From positions 744,001 through 808,000 of the forward strand of contig JAFFJZ010000011.1 in assembly GCA_018340375.1 (NCBI GenBank): a DNA stretch of 64,000 nucleotides, written 5' to 3'. This DNA comes from Gonatopus flavifemur (lineage: Eukaryota; Arthropoda; Insecta; Hymenoptera; Dryinidae). Position numbers and translations under genes: made by a program. Of the stretch, positions 1 to 11,137 are shown piece by piece (positions within the stretch are counted from its first letter, which is position 1; the number at the start of each line of letters is the position of its first letter). The notes below the pieces were generated by a model. The model was given only the letters and a program-made list of their open reading frames with translations. It was not told the DNA's origin and ran no database searches.

Positions 1-195
1 CTGCTTGGGCATGTATATGTACGTAAGGTGTTAGTCGGGTAATGTGGGAAAGCACTTGTCGGGTGAAGTGGGCATCGTCATCACTGAAAATTGATGTCCT
101 ATCCCATGATATGCCCGGAATTTCTCGTTTGCTGCGCGTAGGAAAATTCTGGTCGTTTTTTACATCGCACTAGGGGAACCAATTTTTTTCGTTGA
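1..195. other. Possible edge of a GGGTAA-type repeat
   Basis: The first 75 bases repeat the words GTCGGGTAATGTGGG and GTCGGGTGAAGTGGGC. These resemble the arms of the MITE at 6752-6966 (GGGTAAGGCGGGGTAA). No partner arm is visible, so this may be a fragment cut by the window edge. Nothing else is recognisable. Confidence 0.3.
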
Positions 196-424
196 TCTGT
201 GTCATAATTAAACTGCGAAATTTCATGCGAATATAGACTTCTTATGTTACATATTTTCTATAGATCCTACGTAAACGATATCAAGCAATATCCAACATAT
301 TTTCATTTGAAAAACAAGTATTTAACGTTCTATTCTATATCATTAAAGTGAAATATGCAACAGATATGTAACATTAAAAATTTATATTCGCATAAACTTC
401 CGCGGTCTCATTATGACTGAAACC
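196..424. mobile_element. Degenerate MITE with long inverted repeats
   Basis: The arms share TCATAAT(T/G)A, ATGCGAATATA and ATGTTACATAT in inverted orientation (about 200-255 and 365-420). Mismatches are frequent, so it is old. No target duplication is clear. Confidence 0.6.
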
Positions 425-603
425 TACAGCATAATTTCAAGCCTTGATTGTAGATGTAGATCCAGTTCGGAGTGAATGTATCAAGAAAGAACATATGAAA
501 GATCCGAAGAGGTTATTTCAGTGCTTCCAGTAGCTTCAATCAAGCTAAATTACAGTTATTCTCTACTAGTTATGAACTAGTCTGTGTTAAGAAGATATTG
601 TTT

Positions 604-635
604 CATACACGGAGAAAATATTTCTTCAAATATTA
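604..635. mobile_element. Orphan left end of a CACGGAG-family MITE
   Basis: TACACGGAGAAAATATTTC matches the left end of the copies at 3756 and 7686. The match stops where the B-family element at 636 begins, which suggests that B inserted into or truncated it. Confidence 0.55.
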
Positions 636-1139
636 CCCACGTAGCAACAGAATTCAACGTATATACGAGATAAAAACGTTTGTAGAGCGTACGAATGGGA
701 TACGAAGAATATATAATGAACGTTCATAGGATGTTTAAATGAGGCTTCTAGATATACTTAGTACGTACATACACTGAAAACACGATTTGTTCCAGCGTAA
801 TAAATTTGGAATGCAAAGGAACTTTTTAGTTGGCTGGAATGAAATTCGTTTGGGATTGACAAAATTTTGTTCTTCGCAAACAAATTTTATTCCAGTCAAG
901 CAAAAAGTTTCTTTTCGTTCCAATTGTGTTTTCGCCAGAACAAATCGTGTTTTCAGTATTGTAGATTCGAAATGTACTATATTCATTCAATCGATGTTCG
1001 ATTGACGGACCGTCGTATATTCGATTACATACGTTTGATGAATGTGCATTGCACCTCTGAAATGGTCTCATTGGAATTAGCATAGAATATATTTCGAATG
1101 TTCGAAAAACGTTCGTAGTATATTCTGGTGTTACTTGAG
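636..1139. mobile_element. B-family MITE carrying a nested C-family MITE
   Basis: B-family inverted-repeat element flanked by TA (634-635 and 1140-1141). Its arms match B copies at 2219-2536 and 61085-61406 (shared words GTATATACGA, GTACGAATG, GGTCTCATTGGAAT, GTATATTCTGG). Without the insertion at 772-957 it has the same length, about 318 bp, as the intact copy at 2219. Confidence 0.85.
772..957. mobile_element. C-family MITE nested in B
   Basis: Inverted ends CACTGAAAACACGATTTGTT and AACAAATCGTGTTTTCAGT. The next layer also pairs (GCAAAGGAAC... with ...TTTCTTTTCGTTCC). Related copies lie at 38997-39180 and, more diverged, 11946-12190. B copies at 2219 and 61085 lack this insert, which confirms nesting. 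Confidence 0.85.
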
Positions 1140-1152
1140 TACATTTTATGTA

Positions 1153-1408
1153 CACTGAGAGAAAAAATTTCCGCGAACAATGAAATATTTAGTTGAATAG
1201 TCGCCATAAAATACTTAATTGATTTGAATAAACTTTCATTGACTCGATTAAATATTCATTCAATCAAACAAATATTCAATATGCTATGAAATATTTCATC
1301 AACTGAAACAGTTATTTAATCGAGTCAATGGAAGTTTATTCAAATCAATTAAGTAATTTATGGCGACTATTCAACTAAATGTCTCATTGTTCCCGGAAAT
1401 TTTTTCGG
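1153..1408. mobile_element. MITE with CACTGAGAGAAA left end
   Basis: Arms of about 90 bp pair almost completely (AGTTGAATAGTCGCCATAAA with TTTATGGCGACTATTCAACT; TTGAATAAAC with GTTTATTCAA). TA precedes the left end (1151-1152). The right end is less well preserved. Confidence 0.75.
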
Positions 1409-2218
1409 GAAAAATGATTATGTGGTTGCAAAGAATCTTCTTCGAAGATGCAAACGGTAATCTTTTCCGAAGAAACGGATATGACGGCTTGACCCGGTAT
1501 TACAATGTACTATTTAATGGAATATTTCTTCCGTGTACGCTCAATGTTCTTTAGACAAACTTCATATAATCTGCTTCGCAATTACACAACATTATAATTT
1601 GGAAACTAAAAGTTCACTTAAGCACAGGGTTACCAACATATTTGCTATGATTCTGCTTGCAAAGAAATTATAATCACATATGACATCCTTGATGGCAACT
1701 TCGCAGTTGAGAACATCAAATAAAACGTACCATTTTTTCACTTTGTACCTCTTCATAGTCGTCTTTCTCAAGATGTCCATTGTCAGTTGTTCTCAGTACA
1801 ATGATAAAAAAACTGACGGGAAGAGAAGGTTGACGTCTTTTAGAATACGGTGTACCTCCAGTTGCTTTAGTCACGCTGAACTGTAGCCATTCTCAACCAG
1901 TGTGGATAAAACCATAGTGTTTTATCCATTTGATTTCCTCCTAGAAAATCCTATATGATCTTTTCGATCATTTGCCTACAAATTTGGTCGGAGAAACCGA
2001 TGATATTAAACTGTTCGTTAGGAGTTGTATATCCGCCAAGCTTTTGCCTGAAAAAAAAAAATATAGAATGACCGTCCATCCGTAAGTTTGAACATATCTA
2101 TGATACTTTGCCTGTGAAAAATATGAATAATTCGAATCATTTTCCTTCAGCAGACCCGCATATGATTTGTTCTATCATTTGCCTATGATTTCAGTGGAAG
2201 AAACCAAAGGAGCAGATA
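1409..2218. other. Non-coding stretch with one degenerate direct repeat
   Basis: No gene recognised. Segments 1950-2008 and 2158-2210 look like diverged direct copies (ATATGAT, TCATTTGCCTA and GAGAAACC or AAGAAACC in the same order), about 207 bp apart. Confidence 0.35.
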
Positions 2219-2536
2219 CCCAAGCAGCAACAGAATTTCAAAGTATATACGAAGTAGAAACGTTCGTAGAATGTACGGATGAGATACGAAGAACGTATAA
2301 TGAATGTTCATAGAATGTTCGAATGAGACTGTTTTGAATATACTTAGAACGTACACAGTACATTCGAAATCTACGATATACATTCAATCGACGTTCAATC
2401 AACGTGCTGTCGTATATTCGGTTACATACGTTCGATAAATAGGCATAGCACCTATAGAACGGTCTCATTGGAATGTGCATAGAACATATTTCGAATATTC
2501 GAAGAACGTTCATAGTATATTCTGGTACTGCTTGGG
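2219..2536. mobile_element. B-family MITE, uninterrupted copy
   Basis: Starts CCCAAGCAGCAACAGAATTT and ends with ACTGCTTGGG. Perfect TA duplication (2217-2218 and 2537-2538). The arms pair over most of the length. It serves as the reference for the B copy that carries an insert at 636-1139. Confidence 0.9.
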
Positions 2537-2539
2537 TAT

Positions 2540-2786
2540 AGCTGTAAAAAATATAATATTTGTATTGATTTTCATACAAAAGTTTGGAAGCAATTAACAC
2601 GCATATCTTTCCATTGGATTCCCGTCATTTTTGTAATAATTCAGATACAAAATTCTTCTGAAATAGCTTTTATACCAAAATTGATTTGAATTCTCATAGA
2701 ATTTTTCGTGGGATTAATAAACAAAAGTATGCGTTAATTGCTTCTAAATTTTGTGTATGGAATTCAGTATTTTCTTCTAACAGTGT
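2540..2786. mobile_element. MITE related to the CACTGTTAGAA group
   Basis: The right end reads TCTAACAGTG. Both arms contain GAAGCAATTAAC and CAAAA(G/T)TTT words in inverted orientation. It lies directly beside the B copy at 2219. A related diverged element is at about 18978-19195. Confidence 0.7.
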
Positions 2787-2789
2787 ATG

Positions 2790-3182
2790 CTCTTGCCTGT
2801 GAAGACATTAAGAACCCCATGAACAATGTATTATATGGAATTCATCTTTTTCACAATTTTCACATTGTTTCAAATTCAGCAAGCAAATTCATATGTTTTT
2901 CCAAACATTTTTAAACCCACTGTTTGTTCTGCATTATTTCAATTCAACTTTCTAATAGCCTTTAATTCTTCAATTCTTGTATTTTATATGTGTGCTGTAC
3001 TTTATATTTCATTGTTGTTCTTCAGGAAATCAATTCTCTGGACTACCTGTACAATTACCATTCATTCATTTTTTAATATTACAATGAACTGTCATCACAT
3101 TGCATCGTTGACAGATTATGTGCTTACATTTCTTCTGTTGGTATTGAACTGGAGTTAGACCAGGGCCGATCTGAGGCAGTTG
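2790..3182. other. T-rich single-copy stretch
   Basis: Contains an open frame at 2826-3158 (+) that encodes a very hydrophobic 110-residue peptide. The hydrophobicity follows from the T-rich composition. I see no motif or splice context, so I do not call a gene. Confidence 0.3.
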
Positions 3183-3755
3183 TATATATATTTGGGGGAG
3201 CCAAAAAAACTAACCTATTGAATTTATGGGTTGCAATGGATCTATATACCGAGAAAAAAGTTCCCCCGTATGGCAGAATTTTTAGCTCAATTTCAAAAAA
3301 TGTCGGTAGGCATTTCGAATTTCCCATTAAAATAACACATACCACAATTGTTTGTTTATTGAAAATGTTATAACTTTTGAACCATTTGGATGAAAATTTT
3401 TCCTGGGCAGATTCTTGTAAGGCATTAAATTCTCTAAAGAATCACCTCTGAGTTAATTGTTATGGATCAAAGATTAGTGTATTTTCGAGCCATGAAAGTC
3501 TTTTTTTTTACATTCATAGTCCGTACATATACAAATTTTCGACTTGGAAGAATTTATTCTGGAATGATTTTTTAGGGAATTCAATGCCCTATAAGAATCT
3601 GGCAAGGAAAATCTTATATCTCTACCGGTTCAAAAGTTATAGCATTTTCAATGCAATTTTTTCGCGTTATTCAAATGGGAAATCTCAAATCCTCACCGAC
3701 GCCTCTTAAAATTGAGCCAAAAATTCTGACAAACAGGGAAATTTTTCTCTCGGTA

Positions 3756-4157
3756 CACGGAGAAAATATTTCATCAAATATTACAGTGTACTACCGAATC
3801 AGGGCGCCATATCAGTTACTTTGACAAAAATTACTGTAATTCCGTATATGTAGGAGAATATACTCTATAGAATACTTGTTTTCTGTTGGCTTCTACAGAA
3901 TCACACAGTAATTTTTGTCGAAGAAACCGATATGGCGCCATTCCAAGTAGAAATACTCTAGTTATTGACGAGTTTTGTAACGCTCAACTAGCCAAATACT
4001 AGACACTCGCAAGTACCTCACCAGAACCCTACGAGGCACTTGCAAGTGTCTAGTTTCTGGCTAGTTAAGCGTTACAAAACTCGTCAATTACTAGAGCATT
4101 TCTACTAGGGATGATCCGGTAGTACACTGTAATATATAATGAAATATTTTCTCCGTG
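3756..4157. mobile_element. CACGGAG-family MITE inserted in the outer palindrome
   Basis: Ends CACGGAGAAAATATTTCAT and ATGAAATATTTTCTCCGTG, flanked by TA (3754-3755 and 4158-4159). The left arm of the host palindrome shows the uninterrupted site (ACCGAGAAAAAAG with TA next to it). The element is closely related to the copy at 7686-7867 (shared TCAGGGCGCCATATC) and carries a further insert at 3943-4110. Confidence 0.9.
3943..4110. mobile_element. Innermost MITE (CCCTAGTAGAAAT type)
   Basis: Arms CCAAGTAGAAATACTCTAGT and CTAGAGCATTTCTACTAGGG. Pairing continues through CGAGTTTTGTAACGC and CTAGCC. A second copy lies at 25914-26081. The MITE at 7686 lacks it at the matching position (GGCGCCCTGATCCGG). 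Confidence 0.88.
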
Positions 4158-4289
4158 TATGTGGATCCATTTTAACCCATAAATTCGATCGGTTAGTTGT
4201 TTTGGCTTCCCCTAATATATATATATATATATGTATGTATACAAGGTATTTTAGAATTCCTCAAGAGCACTCCGAAGTCCCAAGGAAAC

Positions 4290-5163
4290 CCAAATCTCTT
4301 CCACCACTTTTCCCGAAAACAACTGAATGAATGGAACAAAACTGTGCCAATTGGCACGTGGCTCCCTCGTTTGTGTCAAATAATGCAGGTTGCAAGAGAA
4401 TATTTCCCATAGTTTTCAACTGATTGGCATGTAACTCATGTGGGAACACTATCCGATCACGACTAGAACGGCGCATAAATTTCATTACAATCGGATAACA
4501 GGAAGCGAAAACATATCCTTGTCTCAGAATCACAATTGTTGATAACATGTTTCCTTTCTGTCTCCCATTTTCTAGTAATGATCAGGTTGAAATTCATATG
4601 AGACCCCTATCGGCACTGCATAAAATGTGGTAAAAATTTCATAACGATCGAATGATAGGAATGGATGATATCCGCATGATAGCGGCATTCACGAGATTTT
4701 CAAATTCTGTGTTGCAGCTTAGTGATTAACATTTCCTTCCCCCACTTCCAATTTGCTTGAAATTTATATAGTACAACTTAATACTTCGTGAATTGAATTT
4801 GCTCAAAGTTCCATGGCATCCGGATGATGGAGACATAGGGAAGGCATGCCTTAAAGTATCGTCAAAAAACGCGGATCGCAAAAAAAATTGTACACAGTTT
4901 CCAACCGATTGGGATGAAACTCATATAGGACCGCTAGTGGATCATACTTAGAACGTGGTATAAGTTTCATCGCAATCGAATAATAGGAAGCGAAGATATG
5001 TGCGGTCGCAAAATCATAGTTTTTCCTCACCCCTTAGGTTCTTCTGTAACAGACAGGTTGAAACTTATTATTATATATGGGATTATTATCAACGTTACAT
5101 ACAATCTTGGTAAAAATGTAATGACGATCGAATGATAGGAACGGAAAATATTCCCAGTCGCAA
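4290..5163 (-). repeat. Family N dispersed repeat
   Basis: Contains several copies of one module: the word for even-numbered cells is CGATCGAATGATAGGAA or ATCGGATAATAGGAAGCG, followed by an AT-rich spacer and the words ATATAGGACC, AGAACG and GGTATAAGTTTCAT. The module recurs near 4490, 4650, 4975 and 5130, mostly 150-330 bp apart. Related segments lie at about 23320, 47440, 49570 and 55440. No coding signature. Confidence 0.7.
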
Positions 5164-5422
5164 CACCCAGAAAAATGGTATACATGGATTTATTTGATTC
5201 AACGAAAATTTGTTTGAATCAACTAAAATTTATTCAACTCAACTACAATGTCTATTTATATATGAACCTACTAGAGTTTTAGTTGGATCGAATGAACAAT
5301 TTATTTCATCTGAATAAATTTTTATTCATTTCAAATAAAATTTACTTGAATCAAATAAAATTCTATTGGATACAATTAAATCTCTAGTAGGTTCATATTC
5401 AAGTAAACCATTTCTCTGGGTG
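5164..5422. mobile_element. E-family MITE
   Basis: Ends CACCCAGAAAAATGG and CCATTTCTCTGGGTG. The interior is rich in TTGAATCAAA and AAATTTATT words. Its uninterrupted CCTACTAGAGTTTTAG segment shows the empty site for the insertion in the copy at 42415-42791. Confidence 0.88.
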
Positions 5423-5576
5423 AGAACGGCGCGCGCGCACACACAGGACAGTCTGAGGACAAAATAATTGTCGGTCCCAAAAAATGATCACAAAGCTTCT
5501 CTCTAACGAGGAAGCAATAATCAGTTCATGCATCTTCTCCATGATTCACTGAAGATGCGTCAACTCATTATTTGTA
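5423..5576. other. Short spacer with alternating GC/CA run
   Basis: Contains GGCGCGCGCGCACACACA at about 5436, a purine-pyrimidine alternating run. Nothing else is recognised. Confidence 0.3.
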
Positions 5577-5794
5577 TGTTGTTGAAGTTCGAATCGTTTA
5601 TAGAAACGGAACCAAAATTTGAACCCAAAAAATCTAATGAATCTTCGGTGCTGATCTCCTCGAATTGACTCCTTGGAACTTGAAACATCGTTCAAAGAAT
5701 GTATCGCAAGATTTTGGGTCTTCAACAGCTGAGTATTTCATTATTCGATTACCGGTATCCGTTTCAATAAACGATTCAAACTTCAGCAGCATTT
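5577..5794. mobile_element. AY-family inverted-repeat element
   Basis: GTTGAAGTTCGAATCGTTTA near 5579 pairs with TAAACGATTCAAACTTCAGC near 5770. Shorter related palindrome at 55653-55742 and one arm at about 60505-60540. Confidence 0.7.
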
Positions 5795-5997
5795 ATTTTT
5801 CGATGTAATCAGTCGTTTTCGTGAAAAGTGGAAGGGAGGAGATTTGGGATTTCTCGAGACTTTGGAATGCCCTTAATCGGACTCCGGCAGCGCATTTTGT
5901 GTATGAAAACGGACAACTTTTTTATTGACTATTTCCCGATCTGAAGCTTAGTTTCAAAGCCGACTTGAACTCATCAAGTATAAGTCACATAAGTATA
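5795..5997. other. Unassigned spacer
   Basis: No gene or repeat recognised. Confidence 0.3.
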
Positions 5998-6250
5998 CAC
6001 TGTAAAAAATTTTCTATGAGAAAGTTCCTATATATTTATGTGTAATCATTAACACATACATGCGTTAGGAATTCACCGAACTTGTCTGAAAATTTATTGT
6101 GAAATGTTGGGAAAAATCCTATGAAGCTTGGATTTCTCAGATGAATTTATGGGAAATTTCAAACGAATGTACCGGAAATTGATATCCCAATCAGTAATTG
6201 GCATTTTCCGGTTAATGTATACAAGGCACTTCTGATTATTTCTTACAGTG
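5998..6250. mobile_element. R-family MITE (CACTGTAAAAAATT ends)
   Basis: Begins CACTGTAAAAAATTTTC and ends TTCTTACAGTG, with TA on both sides (5996-5997 and 6251-6252). Left halves of related copies lie at 18373 and about 9652 (shared words TTCA or ATTAACACATACATG and GCGTTAGGAATT). Confidence 0.82.
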
Positions 6251-6252
6251 TA

Positions 6253-6751
6253 CTCATGGGTCATCAGAACAGCCGCTTGTTACCTAAATGGTAAACTTAT
6301 TCTGTTCATAACTTGCAGACAAGGTTGAAATCAAAGATGGTAAGGGAGAGAGATGTTTTTTTTTTCATGCGTAGAATAAGCACGATCAAGGAATTCTGTA
6401 ACATCTTGATATATCTTTGCACAGTTGAAAATAACAAACATAACATATGTGTTAAAATCGGTTTATCCAAGTTGAACACTGTAAAAAGAAAGTCTTAATC
6501 TGTTTGCATCTTAATTTCAGACAATACTTTTTCTATTTTGTCGCCGATTACTTTTTGGCTCAATTTGTTTTCATTATAGATTCAGTCGTGATTGAGACTT
6601 TCTTTTCATAGTGAATATTGATATAACATCGAATACCTGTTGTTCTGACAATTGAGTAATCTGAACGCAAACTAGTGTGTTAGAGTAACATATTTTGGGA
6701 ATCAGTTGGGAATCAGGCAAGTATTTGTAACACAATCATTCTAAATACGTA
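6253..6751. other. Single-copy AT-rich stretch
   Basis: No recognisable gene. A 61-codon open frame at 6313 has no supporting features. Confidence 0.3.
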
Positions 6752-6966
6752 GGGTAAGGCGGGGTAATATGCCAGTGTGGGTAAAATGCCACTTGGGTGA
6801 TATTTTACAAAATTACCGCAGATGGCAATCATATGTCCTTCTGAATCAGTAGACTAACTGATTCCGAAAAACATATGACTAAGCTATGACTGTTATCTGC
6901 GGTAATTTTGGAAAATATCACCCAAGTGGCATTTTACCCACACTGGCATATTACCCCGCCTTACCC
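6752..6966. mobile_element. Near-perfect hairpin MITE (GGGTAAGGCGGGGTAA ends)
   Basis: 215 bp with arms of about 75 bp that pair almost without mismatch (GGGTAAAATGCCACTTGGGT; GATATTTT; AAATTACCGCAGAT). Perfect TA duplication (6750-6751 and 6967-6968). Low divergence of the arms suggests a recent insertion. Confidence 0.93.
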
Positions 6967-7248
6967 TACTGGAATACAAACTAGTGTTATGTATTTCAGA
7001 TTTAAAATATTCTTCCTTCGGCATCTCATATTTGAAGTGTTTCCTTGAAAATATTTTGTATTTAATTCTTCAAATATGGGGGGAAAATACACTTAATATA
7101 CAAAATATTAAAGGAAATGTATTGTGAATTCAAGATACGAAGTATGGATTCAATTTCCGATACTCTTTCCGCATAATTGTATCTCAAATACTCACCTTCT
7201 CCGTTTCAAAAATCCGATTTAACCTTATTAATTCGTCGTTTTCCGTTC
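6967..7248. other. AT-rich spacer
   Basis: AAATACA, AAATATTTTG and similar words recur. No gene is recognised. Confidence 0.3.
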
Positions 7249-7429
7249 GGGAATTTTCCTATTTGATCTCATTCAAATATAATCGATTTGAATAGGAAAT
7301 TTCTACTCAATGGGATACAATTAGTAAATTCGAATGTACATGATCCGAATTTCCTGATTATATCTCATTGAGTAAAAGTTTCCTATTCAAACCGGTTAGA
7401 TTTGAATAAGATCAAATAGGAAAATTCTT
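7249..7429. mobile_element. Palindromic MITE (GGGAATTTTCCTATTTGAT)
   Basis: Left arm GAATTTTCCTATTTGATCT pairs with right arm AGATCAAATAGGAAAATTC. Pairing continues through TTTGAATAGGAAA and CTCAATG(G/A)GATA to the centre near 7330. Confidence 0.85.
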
Positions 7430-7685
7430 GGACAAAGATCTTATTGATACTGACTGACCAGTTAATAGGTTTGAATCGGATCTTCTGAGCAGGGTTGCCC
7501 TGCATGTCATGTGAACCATTTCCACCACTTACGAATAAATTTGTTCCATCTGTGTATTTTTGCAAACCTTTTACCATTTCAGATTTCACTATTTCAATAC
7601 CTGAATTTGCTGCATTAGCGAATTTTGTCATATGGGACATCACATGAGATCCCTTAAACCGTCTCTTGAACACATTTTCTCAATG

Positions 7686-7867
7686 CACGGAGAAAATATT
7701 TCATTGAATATTACAGTGTACCACCGGATCAGGGCGCCATATCGGTCTTTTCGAGAAAAATTAATGTGTGTTTCTATGCAATCACACAGTAATTTTTCTC
7801 GAAAAGACCGATATGGCGCCCTGATCCGGTGGTACACTGTAATATTTAATGAAATATCTTCTCTGTG
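7686..7867. mobile_element. CACGGAG-family MITE, short intact copy
   Basis: 182-bp hairpin; ends CACGGAGAAAATATTTCATT and AATGAAATATCTTCTCTGTG. Arms share CACCGGATCAGGGCGCCATA and TCGGTCTTTTCGAGAAAAAT. It is flanked by TG on both sides rather than TA. Confidence 0.92.
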
Positions 7868-9448
7868 TGTCTGAGACTTGTACGAAACGATTTTTCGTTT
7901 GTATGAATGATGCGTGGTACTTTCGATTACATTTATTATACCAAATCGTAACGATATATAATCATCGTGGTAATAATGCCACTTCCAACGTACCAATGCA
8001 CATTCCGTAATATGTGATTATTCATAAGGGTAAATATAAACGTTTAATTTGTTCTGTTACTTTAGATTTATGTGTACCATCATCATTATCATCATCATAA
8101 TTATCATGTATAGTACAATTTTTTCTTTTACCTTACACTACAGTCCCAATCATTGTACAGAGTTTGCATACTGCAAGAAGGGAAGGAGAAGGAATACTAG
8201 AATGTAGAGGATGGGAAGAAGAAAAAAGATATCGAAACTGGAGGGACAAGATCAGGGATGGCTGGTCGGTTGGTTCTCATTGAAAGGGGCGAAACCGACC
8301 TGACTGCTTGCCAGAGGCGAAAGCAACCAGAGAAAGACAGGTTTGCACAGATGCGCGGCGGCCATCATGAATGCCTGTGAAATATGTATTCTTGTGCAGC
8401 TCAGCTCCATTTGGTGATGGGGGTTGTGGTGCAGAGAGATAGAGAGAAAAAGACCAGTGGTGGGAGAAATATCAAAAGATGTGGAAGAAAGTGGGAAGAG
8501 ATGTAGTGGGGATTTCGAGAGAAGGAAACAGTGAAAGAAAAACGACAAGAGGAATCAAGGGGAGATGAAAAAAATAGAATTTTGTACATGGAGAAGTGCA
8601 GTTTTGGTTTAAAGGTGAGGGAGACAAAAATTATCCATGTAGTGGTCATACGAAATGGAAAGAAAAAAAGGGGCTGAACACGAAATTATTGAGGTATGAT
8701 ATGAGGATGATTTGTATTGCACTATGCTCTCCCACACGTTGTGTGTATTATCGTATCCTGTATGAATGGGGTGGTTCGTTTATTTATCGATCTGGACACG
8801 GGAAAGATTCAAAATGTGAAAGTCAACTTTTTGCAGTGTTACACTGAATTTTCTGTGATTCTTCGTCATAACGATATTTACTATTTTTATAAATGGTAGA
8901 TGAGTATTAAAGAATGATATGAATATTCAGGATCCGTATTGTGTTGTATGAGGGTATTCTCAAATTTTTTTAATTCGATTTTAGTTAGATATATTTGCAT
9001 TTATTACGCGTCAGTGGATGCTATTCGATTTGAATGAATTGTTTGTCTCTGTACACGTAGATTACATTGTGGAAGAGAATTTAGTTCATCCTGGTGAATA
9101 GAAAGTGTGAGTTCGTGCAAGAAAGTGTAATTTTCTGCCCTCAAACAGCGTTAAATGACTTTGAGTGTGCATTCGTTTTCAATTCCTGCAATAATCCGTG
9201 ATGTTATTGACGATACATCTTTGCCAGGATACGGAGAAAAAAGTTGCTGGCATAGTGAACGGGTTAATTCTTATACTACCTGTAAAACAAATTATTGAAG
9301 GAGTCAATAGAAGTGTTGGTATAAGTGAATTGTTCTGCCAACATAAAAAAAAGTTTGCGAGTAGAACTACTGTCTTAGTTTCTAGAGTAATCATTTCTTC
9401 AAGTAAAACCAACTTCATATAGCTGATTTAGTAACTTGTTGTTAAGAG
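7868..9448. other. Longest apparently non-repetitive stretch in the left part
   Basis: Includes ATCATCATTATCATCATCAT (about 8088) and a purine-rich segment at 8160-8620 (many GAGA, GAAGGA and GGGAGA words). Open frames here (8252-8548 minus; 8596-8899 plus) follow the strand bias of the purine tract and show no domain or splice context. I see no supportable gene. Confidence 0.35.
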
Positions 9449-9562
9449 GATACCAGCACCGGACCACTAGCCTCATCTTTCGTGTAAGATTTCTCTGAAA
9501 TATTGAAGTATTCAGGAGAAATCTTACACGGAAGATTTGGCTAACGTTCTGGTACTGGTATC
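9449..9562. mobile_element. Hairpin MITE with GGATACCAG ends
   Basis: Arms GGATACCAGCACCGGA and CTGGTACTGGTATCAC. The centre is a strong stem, GTAAGATTTCTC with GAGAAATCTTAC. One similar end occurs at about 33973 (GGATACCAGTACG). Confidence 0.8.
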
Positions 9563-9574
9563 ACTTCAACACAG

Positions 9575-9658
9575 GGATACCAGCGTGGCGACGTTGGCCA
9601 AATCGTTTATGACAAATAATTGAGAAATAAACGAATCAAAATATCGCTTTATACACTG
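9575..9658. mobile_element. One arm of a J-family element
   Basis: GGATACCAGCGTGGCGACG, then GCCAAATCG.TTATGACAAA and AATCAAAATATCGCT. These match the arm of the element at 15503-15699. No right partner arm is present; instead an R-family left end (CACTGTAAAACATTTCTGTG) follows directly at about 9654. Confidence 0.6.
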
Positions 9659-9662
9659 TAAA

Positions 9663-10892
9663 ACATTTCTGTGGGAAACTTTGCATAAATGTTCGGAAGT
9701 AACACGATCCAAAAAATTGTTCCATTTGTATTTTTGAAAACTTAACGTTCAGTTCCTGCAAATATGACCTTTGTCTTGATGTACTATGTTCAGATGATAT
9801 CTACACCGGGACTTTAACCAAATCTTGTTAGTGAGATTACGGGAATATATAACAATATTTCGAAAGAATATTCCTAACCAACATCAATAACTGACAGCAA
9901 TAACTGGATAATTAATTTCTTAACATTAATAAAGAACGATTCTGTTTCTTATACTAAACGGATTCGTAATTATTCCCGTATTTTTCCTGACAAAATTTGG
10001 GTTGAATAGTGAAGTGCATCATGAAAAAATAGTTCCTTGAATATTGAACTCTTGAAAACTCAGTTGTTTCAAATAAAAATAAACAAAAATTTAGTCGTAC
10101 CGAATAATCTTCACCGGCTGCAACTGAATCTGTAAGCCAAAACAAGTGAAGCTTCTCATTCATATTTTATGTAACTAAATTTTTATTTACCCCAACTGAA
10201 ATTCAACTAGCACAACCAAGTTTTTGTTACCACAAAACTATTCAGAGGCTTTTCTCTCAGCGTGAAGGATATTATTGTCAGATGCAGGGTCGATCAGTAT
10301 ACAGCAATATTGCGGTCCGTCGTCAGGTGCTGAATATGCATGAAATTTGAGCTATTTAGCGCTGACTCAAGAAAGACATGAGCATTGACCATGTAAAAAA
10401 ATATAGCAGAATCTGTACGTAAAGGAATTCATAAATCTTTGACACAGATGAGAAAATCTATAGATTCTTGGGTTATATCATAATAATAATGAGACCAATT
10501 CATCTCCTTATCACTTTCACTAACATACCTCATAATGAAATTTGAATTATGGTTATTTGGATTTAGTCATTTTCGTATTTGCATATCAATGACGCCAAAA
10601 TGGCTTAAACAATACTTCGGAAGAAGAAATTTGTTTATGCCTATCAAAAAGATAGTACCTAACCATGTACAAACACTGTGAGTAAAACTTCGGAATTGAT
10701 TGGAAAATTTTTTTGAAATATTATATTTCCATATTAAATTTGATAAATGTGTTAGATATTAGCAATGAAATTTCCAAATTTTACACTGAAGTACAACAAT
10801 GATTCATTAAACTTGACACATATGTTATTGGAATTAGGAAAGAAATTATTAACATCAAGAACTTTATCATTGGATTCAATATCATGAAATGA
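9663..10892. other. AT-rich stretch with decayed MITE ends
   Basis: An apparent right end of the CACTGAG group occurs near 10245 (TTCTCTCAGCGTG) after ACTAAATTTTTATTTACCCC and CAACTAG words like those of the element at 42503. No complete element can be delimited and no gene is seen. Confidence 0.35.
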
Positions 10893-11027
10893 CCCATGTG
10901 GAAAAAATGTCCAACACTGAAAAAAGGCTGGTAACTTTTTTTCAGTGAATGCTGTATACAATTATACACGACTTGTATACAATTTGTGTACAATTGTATA
11001 TATTTTTGGACATTTTTTCCACATGGG
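10893..11027. mobile_element. H-family small palindromic element (CCCATGTGGAAAAA)
   Basis: Ends CCCATGTGGAAAAAATGTCC and GGACATTTTTTCCACATGGG pair perfectly. The interior has TATACAATT.TACAC words. A second copy is at 23781-23890. No clear target duplication. Confidence 0.85.
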
Positions 11028-11137
11028 GATACATTGAAAGATCAAAGATGAATGTGAATTCAATGAACTGATTATTTGAAAAACTTTGGAAAATTTTTAT
11101 GAAATTTAAGGTGGGTCTTTTGTGAAGTGAATATACA

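Larger units (their letters stand above)
3183..4230. mobile_element. Long palindromic (foldback-like) element, outer shell of a three-level nest
   Basis: The left arm from TATTTGGGGGAGCCAAAA pairs with the right arm ending TTTTGGCTTCCCCTAATA. Pairing continues almost to the centre near 3500 (CCGAGAAAAAAGTTCCC, TTTTTAGCTCAATTT, GAAAATGTTATAACTTTTGA). Without the 402-bp insert it would be about 645 bp. An (AT)n run abuts the right end. Confidence 0.8.

Noticed and set aside
2826..3158. 110-codon hydrophobic frame that could suggest a membrane protein
   Set aside because: Hydrophobicity is explained by the T-rich strand. No conserved residues, start context or neighbours support it.
7868..9448. 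Open frames in the purine-rich tract around 8250-8900
   Set aside because: Frames on both strands track the strand asymmetry of the tract. None has a recognisable motif or splice sites.
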